From DASZUC01 sp035547775 (lineage in GTDB: Bacteria; Patescibacteriota; Saccharimonadia; Saccharimonadales; UBA4665), in the NCBI GenBank assembly GCA_035547775.1, contig DASZUC010000014.1, forward strand, positions 1 through 11,845: a DNA stretch of 11,845 bases, given 5' to 3'. Made by a program: the position numbers and the translations under genes. This document shows, in pieces, positions 6,635 to 11,845 of this stretch (position 1 is the stretch's first letter; every line of letters starts with the position of its first letter). The notes below the pieces were generated by a model. That model was given only the letters and a program-made list of their open reading frames with translations, searched no databases and was not told the DNA's origin.

Positions 6635-7759
6635 TTACGCTTTGGCTTCGGTGGTGACTTCTTTGTACTCTGGAGTATCGATGATTTTCTTGCTGCGCAA
6701 GTATTCCAGCAAGGCGATGCGCAGACAACCTGCGACTGGGATAGCCACCAAACCACCAAACAGACCGCCAAAACTGACGCCAATCACTACCGACATAAAG
6801 ACCAGCAGCGGTGACATATTCGTGGAATTGGCCTGAATACGTGGCTGGATTAAATAGTTTTCAATCTGTTGGTACAAAATGTAGTAGGCCAAGATGATAA
6901 TTGCGGCTGAGGTGGATTGGAATAAAGCCACGGTTGTCACAATAATCGCCCCGATAGTGTGGCCAACCATGGGAATCAAGCCACAAATAAAGATCACTAC
7001 GAGCAAAGCCACCGGATAACTAACATGCAAAATCAACACTGCTGGCAAAATCAACACTGAAGCCAAGGCAGCTAAAATTACCTGACCGTTCACAAAACCT
7101 TTAATAACTCGATACATATCTCTCGCTAGGTCGTCCGCCATGGCTTGCCGCCGATCGGGAATCACATCACGCGCAAAGGCCAGCCAGCGTGGTCCTTCGA
7201 CCAGCATCATAAAGGTTAACACCAGGATAGTTAACAAAGAGAAGGCACTACTGCCAATAGTTTGAGCCGTTGAAAAAGCCGTGCCACCAATGTTTTTTAG
7301 GCGGTCCGACAATTGGCTCGACAAGTCACTGACTTGGTGTTCGAGGTGATAGCGTCGAATTAAGCGACCAACTTCACCATTTTGATTACGAAATTCGCTG
7401 ACCAAATGTGGTGCAGCTTTTACAAAGCTCTCGGTTTGACGCACCAGTGGCGGCACAATGCTGGCAATAAAGGCGCCTAGTAGAATAACAACGATGAGGA
7501 AAGATAGGGTAGTTGCCAGGGAACGACTACCGCGTTTTTTACCAGGTAAGTGTTGGCTCAACCAGCTTACCGGAGCGTTCAAGGCTAAAGCCAAGAAAAA
7601 GGCGCCAAAGATTAAAATCAGCGCGTGGGTGGCTTTGTGCAAAGCCGCCAAAACAATGACGGTGGCAATAATCATCAGTACCACGCGCAGGAATGTTTCC
7701 AATGAGATAGTCAATGCAACTTCAGGGACGGGTTCGGCAGAGCGTCGGAAACGAATCAT
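6635..7759 (-). CDS. AI-2E family transporter (PerM/YdiK-type membrane protein)
   Basis: A 374-residue membrane protein of the AI-2E exporter superfamily, whose members are linked to autoinducer-2 export, Na+/H+ antiport or permease roles. The substrate is not predictable here. Two N-terminal hydrophobic segments (about 22-40 and 44-62) and one at 81-104 precede a long soluble amphipathic region (105-165, with EFRNQNGEVGRLI). Further membrane segments lie at about 168-187, 224-246, 249-280, 283-297 and 313-345. The conserved GLIPMVGHTIGAI (260-272) and YQQIENYLIQPRI (296-308) are diagnostic of the family. It begins 12 bases after the second GT4 gene, with GATAAT but no Shine-Dalgarno before the ATG. 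The TAA stop nearly abuts the cysS stop. An 18-bp duplication lies in the segment at about 232-243. Confidence 0.88.
   Translation of the reverse strand: MIRFRRSAEPVPEVALTISLETFLRVVLMIIATVIVLAALHKATHALILIFGAFFLALALNAPVSWLSQHLPGKKRGSRSLATTLSFLIVVILLGAFIASIVPPLVRQTESFVKAAPHLVSEFRNQNGEVGRLIRRYHLEHQVSDLSSQLSDRLKNIGGTAFSTAQTIGSSAFSLLTILVLTFMMLVEGPRWLAFARDVIPDRRQAMADDLARDMYRVIKGFVNGQVILAALASVLILPAVLILHVSYPVALLVVIFICGLIPMVGHTIGAIIVTTVALFQSTSAAIIILAYYILYQQIENYLIQPRIQANSTNMSPLLVFMSVVIGVSFGGLFGGLVAIPVAGCLRIALLEYLRSKKIIDTPEYKEVTTEAKA
7027..7059. repeat. 15-bp direct repeat with 18-bp period inside the AI-2E family gene
   Basis: The sequence GCAAAATCAACACTG occurs at 7027-7041 and again, identical, at 7045-7059. 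The period is 18 bp, which is six codons, so the frame is kept. On the coding (- strand) side it gives VLIL twice (SVLILPAVLILHV) within a membrane helix. It looks like a small in-frame tandem duplication. Confidence 0.75.
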
Positions 7760-7771
7760 AGCGTTTATTAT

Positions 7772-8929
7772 CTATTGATTGCGGCGTTTACGCAAGACTT
7801 CTTGGTAATGCTTAACGAGTGCTTGACCAACTTGGTCAGTGTCATACTGCTGGCTTTCTGTGGCACCCCAGCTGGCTGCGGTTTGGCGACGTTTGGTGTC
7901 AGCGAGGTAAGTATGCAGCAAATCAGCTAACCTAGTAGGAGAATTTGGGTCAAACAATAACTCAGGTTTTGCTTCCATGACTGATCGATAACCAGGATTA
8001 TCGCCAGCTAGCACCGCCGCTTGACCACTGGCCATAGCTTCAATTAGCACAATACCAAAAGCTTCCCCACTATTGCTTGGGAAGACGGCCACATCGGCCG
8101 AAGCGTAGTAACACGGTTTGTCTGCTTCTGACACAAAACCGGCAAATTCAACCATGTCAGTCAGCCCATGGTCACGGCAGTATTGTTCGAGTTGAGGCTG
8201 TAAGTATCCCTTGCCGCAAACTACTACCCGAAAATCGGGAGTATCACTTTGCTGGCGTAGCATAGCCACTGCTTCCAACAAAGTGGCGCAGCCTTTACGA
8301 GGTTCTAGGCGGCCCAAAAACAGCACAGTTAGGCCCTTTTGATAGCCAGGCAGCGGTTTTGCTGCATGGAAGCGCTGGTAATCGATCATATTTGGCGAAA
8401 CCAGTGCTGGCAGACCAAAAGCCCACTCTTCAAAGCGGGCAGCTGCGGGTGAAACGGCCAACATTTGATCAATCCGCTTAAGCGATGGTCGTAACAACCA
8501 GCGCAGCGAACGGGCGCCCCAGCGACTCAACCAATTGTAGGGCAGACTATGAAAACTCGCCAAAACTGCCGTGTGAGGTCCGGCGGCCATAATGAGCCGT
8601 TGCGCCATGTACGGATGGTGCGGCGTCTGAACGTGCAGTACATCAAACTGCTGCTCATACATAAATTGGTGTAAACGGCGTCGGCTGGCCGGTAGCGGAA
8701 TCGTAGTGGCCGTGCCATTAAATCGAACTCGTATGTTGCGAGCCAAACTGTGTAAGTTGACGAGATCTTGCCGCTTGCTCTCGCCAGCCAAGTAGTGCAC
8801 GTCATGGCCTTGACCAGTTAGCCAGGCGCCGAGCGTCAGCACATACTGCGGCACGCCCTCGCTCGTATCCAGCGAGGTGTCAATCGCCAGGCCGATTTTC
8901 AGCGGCCTATTTGTGGCTGCTGCGGCCAT
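7772..8929 (-). CDS. GT4 family glycosyltransferase (group 1, GT-B fold), second of a tandem pair
   Basis: A 385-residue retaining glycosyltransferase with a two-Rossmann-domain GT-B layout, probably acting at the inner face of the membrane on a nucleotide sugar. N-terminal domain: KIGLAIDTSLDTSEGVPQYVLTL (the usual GGV is EGV at 24-26) and FDVLHVQTPHH. C-terminal domain: VLFLGRLEPRKGC (202-214, with R207 and K212 as phosphate-binding candidates), VVVCGKG, EFAGFVSE, and the EX7E motif GEAFGIVLIE (E289 and E297). Its C-terminal half closely resembles the upstream GT4 gene. The start overlaps that gene by 23 bases; a GAGG lies 12 bases before the ATG, rather far. No better start is visible. The sugar and acceptor are unknown; the operon suggests a cell-envelope glycolipid or glycan. 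Confidence 0.86.
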   Translation of the reverse strand: MAAAATNRPLKIGLAIDTSLDTSEGVPQYVLTLGAWLTGQGHDVHYLAGESKRQDLVNLHSLARNIRVRFNGTATTIPLPASRRRLHQFMYEQQFDVLHVQTPHHPYMAQRLIMAAGPHTAVLASFHSLPYNWLSRWGARSLRWLLRPSLKRIDQMLAVSPAAARFEEWAFGLPALVSPNMIDYQRFHAAKPLPGYQKGLTVLFLGRLEPRKGCATLLEAVAMLRQQSDTPDFRVVVCGKGYLQPQLEQYCRDHGLTDMVEFAGFVSEADKPCYYASADVAVFPSNSGEAFGIVLIEAMASGQAAVLAGDNPGYRSVMEAKPELLFDPNSPTRLADLLHTYLADTKRRQTAASWGATESQQYDTDQVGQALVKHYQEVLRKRRNQ

Positions 8930-10052
8930 GCTGTTTCAAAGCCTCTTTGTACAATGCTTCGTATTGATCAACCACTCGGTCATAGCTGAATTCCTGAACA
9001 TAGGTTTTGGCCCAATCTTGCCATAGTTTACGGAGGTCAGTCTCTGTAAGCAGCGTATTCAATCGGCGAGCAAACTCTTCGGTGTCACGAGGATTGATAA
9101 TTGACAGTGCACCAATGCCTTGCATTAAATCAGCATAGCCTGGGTTATTGCCAGCCACGGTCACGGTGCCTGTCGCCATCGCTTCCAGCAGCACAATCCC
9201 AAAACTTTCGCCGCTTACCGCTGGTGAACAGAAAATATCAGCTTCTGTGAGGAGCTGTTGCTTGAGCTCTTCGCTGACAAAACCCAAGAAACTAACATTG
9301 TGCAGGTGTAGATCTTCAGCCAGCAGTTCAAGTCGTTCACGATCTGGGCCGTCACCAGCAATGATTAAGCGCATATTTGGATGGTCTTGTTGGAGCACTT
9401 GCGCAGCCTGAAGCAGGTATTTTACGCCTTTGCGACCTTCGAGGCGGCCAATATACAAAACCGTCGGGTCGGCGGCCGACTCAACATGTGGCTTAAAGTG
9501 ATACTTATCCAAATCAATGCCGTTGGGGATCAACGTTATGGGCTCATCGGTAATAGTCGTCACATACTCCGCACCAGCATTCGATACGGCAGTCAGCACA
9601 TGCAAATACTGCATGACTGATTTTAGATACGGGTAAACAATGCGCAGCAAGGCCCGGGTACTAATGGTTTCCGAGACCTTGGAGTGAAAGGTACCGATGT
9701 TAACGGCCGTAGAACGTTGCAATAGTTGACGACTGAGCAGAGGATTCCAGGGTTCATGAAAGTGCAAGATGTCGAATTTTTCTTCATTCAGAATTGCGTC
9801 AATGCGCTCGGCATCGGCAGTACTTGATACTTGAGACGTGGTTTCACTAAAGGTCAAAGTCCGGAAGTCGGTTGATGTACCGATGAAAATCACACCCTCG
9901 GGTGGCTCATGGTTGCCTCGACCACGTGGCTTTGGGGTAATGATTTTGACACTGTGGCCACGCTGAACCAGGTTGTCGCGAACATTCAAAATGTGCTCCA
10001 GCACACCGCCATGGCGGTCGATGCTATAGGGGCAAACAATACCAATCTTCAT
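8907..10052 (-). CDS. GT4 family glycosyltransferase, PimA-like (phosphatidylinositol mannosyltransferase type)
   Basis: A 381-residue GT-B fold glycosyltransferase. The N-terminus MKIGIVCPYSIDRHGGVLEHILNV is strikingly like mycobacterial PimA (MRIGMVCPYSFDVPGGVQSHV), with the glycine loop at 15-16 and ILHFHEPWNP (95-104) matching the PimA HLHEPNAP stretch. Other features are TFHS (121-124), LIPNGIDLDKY (174-184), VLYIGRLEGRKGV (198-210), the SFLGFVSE stretch and the EX7E motif GESFGIVLLE (E282 and E290). PimA transfers mannose to phosphatidylinositol. Here the lipid acceptor and sugar are not proven, and a general lipid or polysaccharide transferase is possible. AGGA lies eight bases before the ATG. 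It starts one base after the alpha/beta hydrolase stop and overlaps the next GT4 gene by 23 bases. Confidence 0.9.
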   Translation of the reverse strand: MKIGIVCPYSIDRHGGVLEHILNVRDNLVQRGHSVKIITPKPRGRGNHEPPEGVIFIGTSTDFRTLTFSETTSQVSSTADAERIDAILNEEKFDILHFHEPWNPLLSRQLLQRSTAVNIGTFHSKVSETISTRALLRIVYPYLKSVMQYLHVLTAVSNAGAEYVTTITDEPITLIPNGIDLDKYHFKPHVESAADPTVLYIGRLEGRKGVKYLLQAAQVLQQDHPNMRLIIAGDGPDRERLELLAEDLHLHNVSFLGFVSEELKQQLLTEADIFCSPAVSGESFGIVLLEAMATGTVTVAGNNPGYADLMQGIGALSIINPRDTEEFARRLNTLLTETDLRKLWQDWAKTYVQEFSYDRVVDQYEALYKEALKQHGRSSHK

Positions 10053-10053
10053 C

Positions 10054-11007
10054 TTATTTTTCCTGGGGTATCAGTTGCGTTAATTTGCGTCGCAGCGTAA
10101 CTGGAAAGAGCGGAGCGGCTTCTTTAGCGTCAGCGATAACGCTCGGCGCGTGATTGGTAACGTCAATACTCACACTATGAAACTCTTTAAAAATGACCCG
10201 CATATGCTGTTCAACCACATGCTCATCGAAAAAGTGATCAGCCTTAGCGGCCACATGCCAAAGTGGCAAATCCACCCGAACTTTACAGTTATCAAATCTC
10301 AAAAATTCAATAGTTGTGAAAGCCCAAGTGCGCACGTCATTATCGTGCCAGAGGCCAATTTCCACATCCTGCAAGCGTTTGAGATCTTCGGCATCGTTGG
10401 CTTGAGCAAACTTGTGCTTGGCGTTGTGAGTACGGCCATAAAACGTGCGCAACACCCATGGCTGCAGAGCAGTGTGGCGAAAAACGGCAGCCGGCAAGCG
10501 CCGCGAAAACAGCTGACAACCAAACATGTAACCATGGTAGCGTGACCAACTGAAAGTGAAATCGTCTTTATGCGCAAAGCCCACGATGCTCACCAGCAGC
10601 ACAACTTTTTTCGTCAGCTCCGGGTAACGTTGCAACATGCGCGTTACAATCACAAAGCCAAAACTCATGCCGGCAATGATGACCTTTTTGCGCTTATATC
10701 GCAGCTTAATAAAGGCCGCCAAATAATCAGCAAGGTTGTCGATAGTTGGCTTGCGACCAATAGTGTACAGGCTGTCCATGCCGCCAAATCCGGGCAAATC
10801 CGGCACCGTGACGGCACCGTAACGGTTCAAAACCTGGGCCACGCCCCACCAGCGTTCCAGGCTAGAGTGATGCCCATACACAAACATAATTTCTGGATCA
10901 TTAGCTTTACCCTTGGGTGCTGGCACATGCAGCAGGCGACCGTCGAGGCCGTTAATGTTCAGAGGCACAATATAATCAGCAGGGCTTTTGGGAAGCTGTT
11001 GAGGCAT
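10054..11007 (-). CDS. Alpha/beta hydrolase fold protein
   Basis: A 317-residue hydrolase, probably cytoplasmic since no signal peptide is seen. The oxyanion region is FVYGHHSSLERWWGV (42-56), followed by VTVPDLPGFGGMD (67-79), which is typical of the fold. The nucleophile elbow is GMSFG (113-117) with Ser115. A cap region rich in aromatic and basic residues spans about 145-235. The acid is probably D257 in HVAAKADHFF, and the catalytic His is H286 in TNHAPS. All three triad members are therefore present, so an active esterase, lipase or related enzyme is likely; the substrate is unknown. It is the first gene of a unit with two GT4 enzymes, which may point to a lipid or acyl-glycan substrate. 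A Shine-Dalgarno-like TAAGGT lies just upstream of the ATG. Confidence 0.85.
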   Translation of the reverse strand: MPQQLPKSPADYIVPLNINGLDGRLLHVPAPKGKANDPEIMFVYGHHSSLERWWGVAQVLNRYGAVTVPDLPGFGGMDSLYTIGRKPTIDNLADYLAAFIKLRYKRKKVIIAGMSFGFVIVTRMLQRYPELTKKVVLLVSIVGFAHKDDFTFSWSRYHGYMFGCQLFSRRLPAAVFRHTALQPWVLRTFYGRTHNAKHKFAQANDAEDLKRLQDVEIGLWHDNDVRTWAFTTIEFLRFDNCKVRVDLPLWHVAAKADHFFDEHVVEQHMRVIFKEFHSVSIDVTNHAPSVIADAKEAAPLFPVTLRRKLTQLIPQEK

Positions 11008-11032
11008 TATTTTACCTTATGTAATTAGCTTC

Positions 11033-11062
11033 ATTTTATCATTAAACAAGATAAGCTGACAG
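11033..11062 (-). promoter_or_regulatory. Possible sigma70-type promoter of the hydrolase-glycosyltransferase operon
   Basis: On the - strand, CTGTCA (11057-11062) and TAAAAT (11033-11038) are separated by 18 bases and match the -35 and -10 consensus at 4/6 and 5/6. Transcription would start near 11026, giving a leader of about 20 nt with TAAGGT before the ATG at 11007. The region is AT-rich, so chance matches are easy. Read-through from the upstream gene is also possible because no terminator is visible in the 74-bp gap. Confidence 0.4.
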
Positions 11063-11081
11063 GCTTTTTAATCGCTTTTGA

Positions 11082-11501
11082 CTAAAGCTTGATTTCCGTC
11101 ACCGACCAAGGATCGACCCGTAAATCGGTATAGCGAATCCAGGAAGGAGTAATCATGAAGTATCGCTCACTGGGGTTTTGATGATGGACTTTGGCGTGCG
11201 GGTTTTTCTGCCAATAATTGTCACGAACTAAGTGGAGCTCTTCTGAGTCAAGTTCACGTGCCCTACCTTCAACCTGAACCGTTTCAGCCGTCTCCCCACC
11301 AATCGTAAAGGCAACGTGGGGATTTTGCTTAAGGTTGGCATATTTTCTGGATGCATTATCGGTACCGAAAAGTATTGCTAGATCTTTCATCTGCCCAAAA
11401 CCAACAATTGCCGAGCTAGGTAATCCATCTTTGTTAATCGTCGATATTACACCTAATGTGTAACTATTCATAAAGTCGTAGATTTCTTCAACACTTTTCA
11501 T
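11082..11501 (-). CDS. Pyridoxamine 5'-phosphate oxidase-like flavin split-barrel protein
   Basis: A 139-residue protein resembling the FMN/F420-binding split-barrel (PNPOx-like) family. N-terminal helix EEIYDFMNSYTLGVISTINKDGLPSSAIVGFGQMKDLAILFGT is the usual opening of small members, followed by SRKYANLKQNPHVAFTIGG (about 51-69), VQVEGRARELDSEE (75-88) and a C-terminal PSWIRYTDLRVDP. The RKYANLKQNPHVAF stretch is the most diagnostic. Small single-domain members bind flavin, F420 or haem; which applies is not clear, and true PNPOx activity in vitamin B6 synthesis is doubtful. No Shine-Dalgarno precedes the ATG, while an extended -10 box sits seven bases upstream, so the mRNA may be leaderless. 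It lies just beyond the terminator of the tRNA-Gln gene. Confidence 0.8.
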   Translation of the reverse strand: MKSVEEIYDFMNSYTLGVISTINKDGLPSSAIVGFGQMKDLAILFGTDNASRKYANLKQNPHVAFTIGGETAETVQVEGRARELDSEELHLVRDNYWQKNPHAKVHHQNPSERYFMITPSWIRYTDLRVDPWSVTEIKL

Positions 11502-11508
11502 ACGCTTG

Positions 11509-11517
11509 ACTATAGCA
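11509..11517 (-). promoter_or_regulatory. Extended -10 box for the split-barrel protein gene, probably leaderless
   Basis: Read on the - strand this is TGC-TATAGT (extended -10; hexamer at 11509-11514). Only seven bases separate the hexamer from the ATG at 11501, so initiation would fall at or within a base or two of the start codon. The expected -35 position lies inside the hairpin of the preceding terminator. Confidence 0.55.
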
Positions 11518-11520
11518 AAT

Positions 11521-11542
11521 AAAAAGACCTCCGAAGAAGTCT
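11521..11542 (-). terminator. Intrinsic terminator of the tRNA-Gln gene (UUCG tetraloop)
   Basis: On the - strand AGACTTC-TTCG-GAGGTCT forms a 7-bp stem (one G-T wobble) closed by a C(UUCG)G tetraloop, followed at once by a run of T (TTTTATTT). It begins ten bases after the encoded CCA end of the tRNA. Stem, stable tetraloop and U-tract are all present. Confidence 0.82.
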
Positions 11543-11552
11543 CAATAATACT

Positions 11553-11627
11553 TGGCTGGGACGGAGGGATTCGAACCCCCGAATGCCAGGACCAAAACCT
11601 GGTGCCTTACCACTTGGCCACGTCCCA
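11553..11627 (-). tRNA. tRNA-Gln (anticodon TTG), CCA encoded
   Basis: On the - strand the gene folds as a canonical cloverleaf: acceptor stem TGGGACG/CGTCCCA (7 perfect pairs), D-arm GCC-AAGTGGTAA-GGC, anticodon arm CCAGG-TTTTGGT-CCTGG with anticodon TTG (reads CAA, and CAG by wobble), variable loop CATTC, T-arm GGGGG-TTCGAAT-CCCTC with one G-T pair, discriminator G and encoded CCA. Total length is 72 nt plus CCA. The U1-A72 first pair fits known tRNA-Gln, including those charged through the GatCAB amidotransferase route, but it does not tell which route is used. A good promoter precedes it and an intrinsic terminator follows. Confidence 0.97.
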
Positions 11628-11639
11628 TTGAACAGATAG

Positions 11640-11668
11640 ATTTTAACGTAATTTAAGAGCAGTGACAA
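11640..11668 (-). promoter_or_regulatory. Sigma70-type promoter of tRNA-Gln
   Basis: Read on the - strand, TTGTCA (11663-11668) and TAAAAT (11640-11645) match the -35 and -10 consensus at 5/6 each with an ideal 17-bp spacer. The -10 lies 12 bases before the mature 5' end of the tRNA, so the primary transcript would have a very short leader. Confidence 0.72.
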
Positions 11669-11725
11669 ACCCTTAATAGGGTAGATCTCGTTTCTTATAA
11701 AATTACATATAATTGTTAATAGTTA

Positions 11726-11731
11726 TATAAT
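11726..11731 (+). promoter_or_regulatory. -10 box (TATAAT) upstream of the rightward gene at the window edge
   Basis: A perfect TATAAT lies in a very AT-rich stretch about 58 bases before the ATG at 11790. No convincing -35 hexamer is present. Start would be near 11738, leaving a leader of about 50 nt that ends in a purine-rich Shine-Dalgarno. The AT-rich context makes chance matches likely, so the call is tentative. Confidence 0.4.
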
Positions 11732-11789
11732 CTGTTAAAGTAGGCTTAGATTCGTTCTTTCACAACAGAGGAGAGGGGGAGTGAGCTCT

Positions 11790-11845
11790 ATGTTCACTTT
11801 CAGTCAGTTTGTAGTTCTCATGATTCTGCTGTTCCTGTTCATGTG
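11790..11845 (+). CDS. N-terminal fragment of an unrecognised protein with hydrophobic N-terminus (runs off window)
   Basis: Only 18 codons are visible: a short polar start (MFTFSQ) followed by a strongly hydrophobic run (FVVLMILLFLFM), so this is the beginning of a signal-anchor or membrane protein. The stretch AGAGGAGAGGGGGA (11767-11780) just upstream is an unusually strong Shine-Dalgarno region, which supports a real start. An in-frame GTG at 11781, seven bases after GAGGAG, is an alternative start that would add three residues. ATG at 11790 has nine bases to GGGGGA. It is divergent from tRNA-Gln, separated by an AT-rich region. The family cannot be named from this fragment. Confidence 0.6.
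   Translation, partial: MFTFSQFVVLMILLFLFM

Noticed and set aside
7760..7771. GATAAT before the AI-2E family gene as its own promoter
   Set aside because: It is a weak match lying in a 12-bp gap of a tight gene cluster with no -35 or TG extension. Cotranscription with the GT4 gene explains the layout better.
11009..11014. TAAAAT (- strand) two bases before the hydrolase ATG as a -10 box
   Set aside because: Initiation would fall inside the gene. It is more likely AT-rich spacing after the TAAGGT ribosome binding site.
11053..11069. AAGC-TGACAG-GCTTTTT as a + strand terminator between the hydrolase and split-barrel genes
   Set aside because: The stem is only 4 bp, and no + strand gene lies upstream. 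The same bases also serve better as a - strand -35 candidate.
1..11845. CRISPR array, insertion sequence, prophage or toxin-antitoxin pair
   Set aside because: I saw no regularly spaced repeats, transposase or integrase motifs, terminal inverted repeats or small paired genes. The only repeats are the dnaX palindrome and the 18-bp duplication.

Overview
The window looks like a chromosomal segment of a small-genome bacterium, most plausibly a member of the Patescibacteria / Candidate Phyla Radiation (Saccharibacteria-like is my guess). This is inference from gene content and protein style: a compact gene layout, a RecR without its zinc-finger cysteines, a DHH phosphoesterase with the altered motif QADNPDADS, a short GT-C membrane protein and PimA-like glycosyltransferases. 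No marker here fixes the lineage. Base composition is mixed (roughly half GC by eye). TGA is used as a stop (end of recR), so there is no sign of TGA recoding as in Gracilibacteria/Absconditabacteria.

Left part, + strand (1-6633): the 3' end of dnaX (DNA polymerase III tau/gamma), replicative helicase dnaB, a multi-spanning GT-C (PMT/ArnT-like) glycosyltransferase with its own TATAAT box, and a tight cluster ybaB - recR - DHH/NrnA-like phosphoesterase - cysS. The cluster sits behind an extended -10 promoter at about 3293-3301, and its genes overlap (4 nt recR/DHH, 14 nt DHH/cysS). The left part is informational: replication, recombinational repair, nano-RNA or nucleotide turnover, and tRNA charging.

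Middle and right, - strand (6635-11501), read right to left: a pyridoxamine-phosphate-oxidase-like flavin split-barrel protein, then an alpha/beta hydrolase, a PimA-like GT4 glycosyltransferase, a second GT4 glycosyltransferase and an AI-2E/PerM membrane protein. The last four are nearly contiguous (1 nt gap, 23 nt overlap, 12 nt gap) and look like one operon for cell-surface glycolipid or glycan work. It converges on cysS with one base between the stop codons.

Right edge: a tRNA-Gln(TTG) gene on the - strand with a good sigma70-type promoter and a UUCG-loop intrinsic terminator, an AT-rich divergent intergenic region, and the first codons of a rightward gene with a hydrophobic N-terminus.

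I see no CRISPR array, transposase, phage or obvious defence system. The observations most worth a second look are a 78-bp imperfect palindromic element inserted in frame in the dnaX linker, a RecR that has lost three of four zinc-finger cysteines, a motif-I His-to-Ala change in the DHH protein, and -10 boxes placed so close to start codons that leaderless transcripts are likely.
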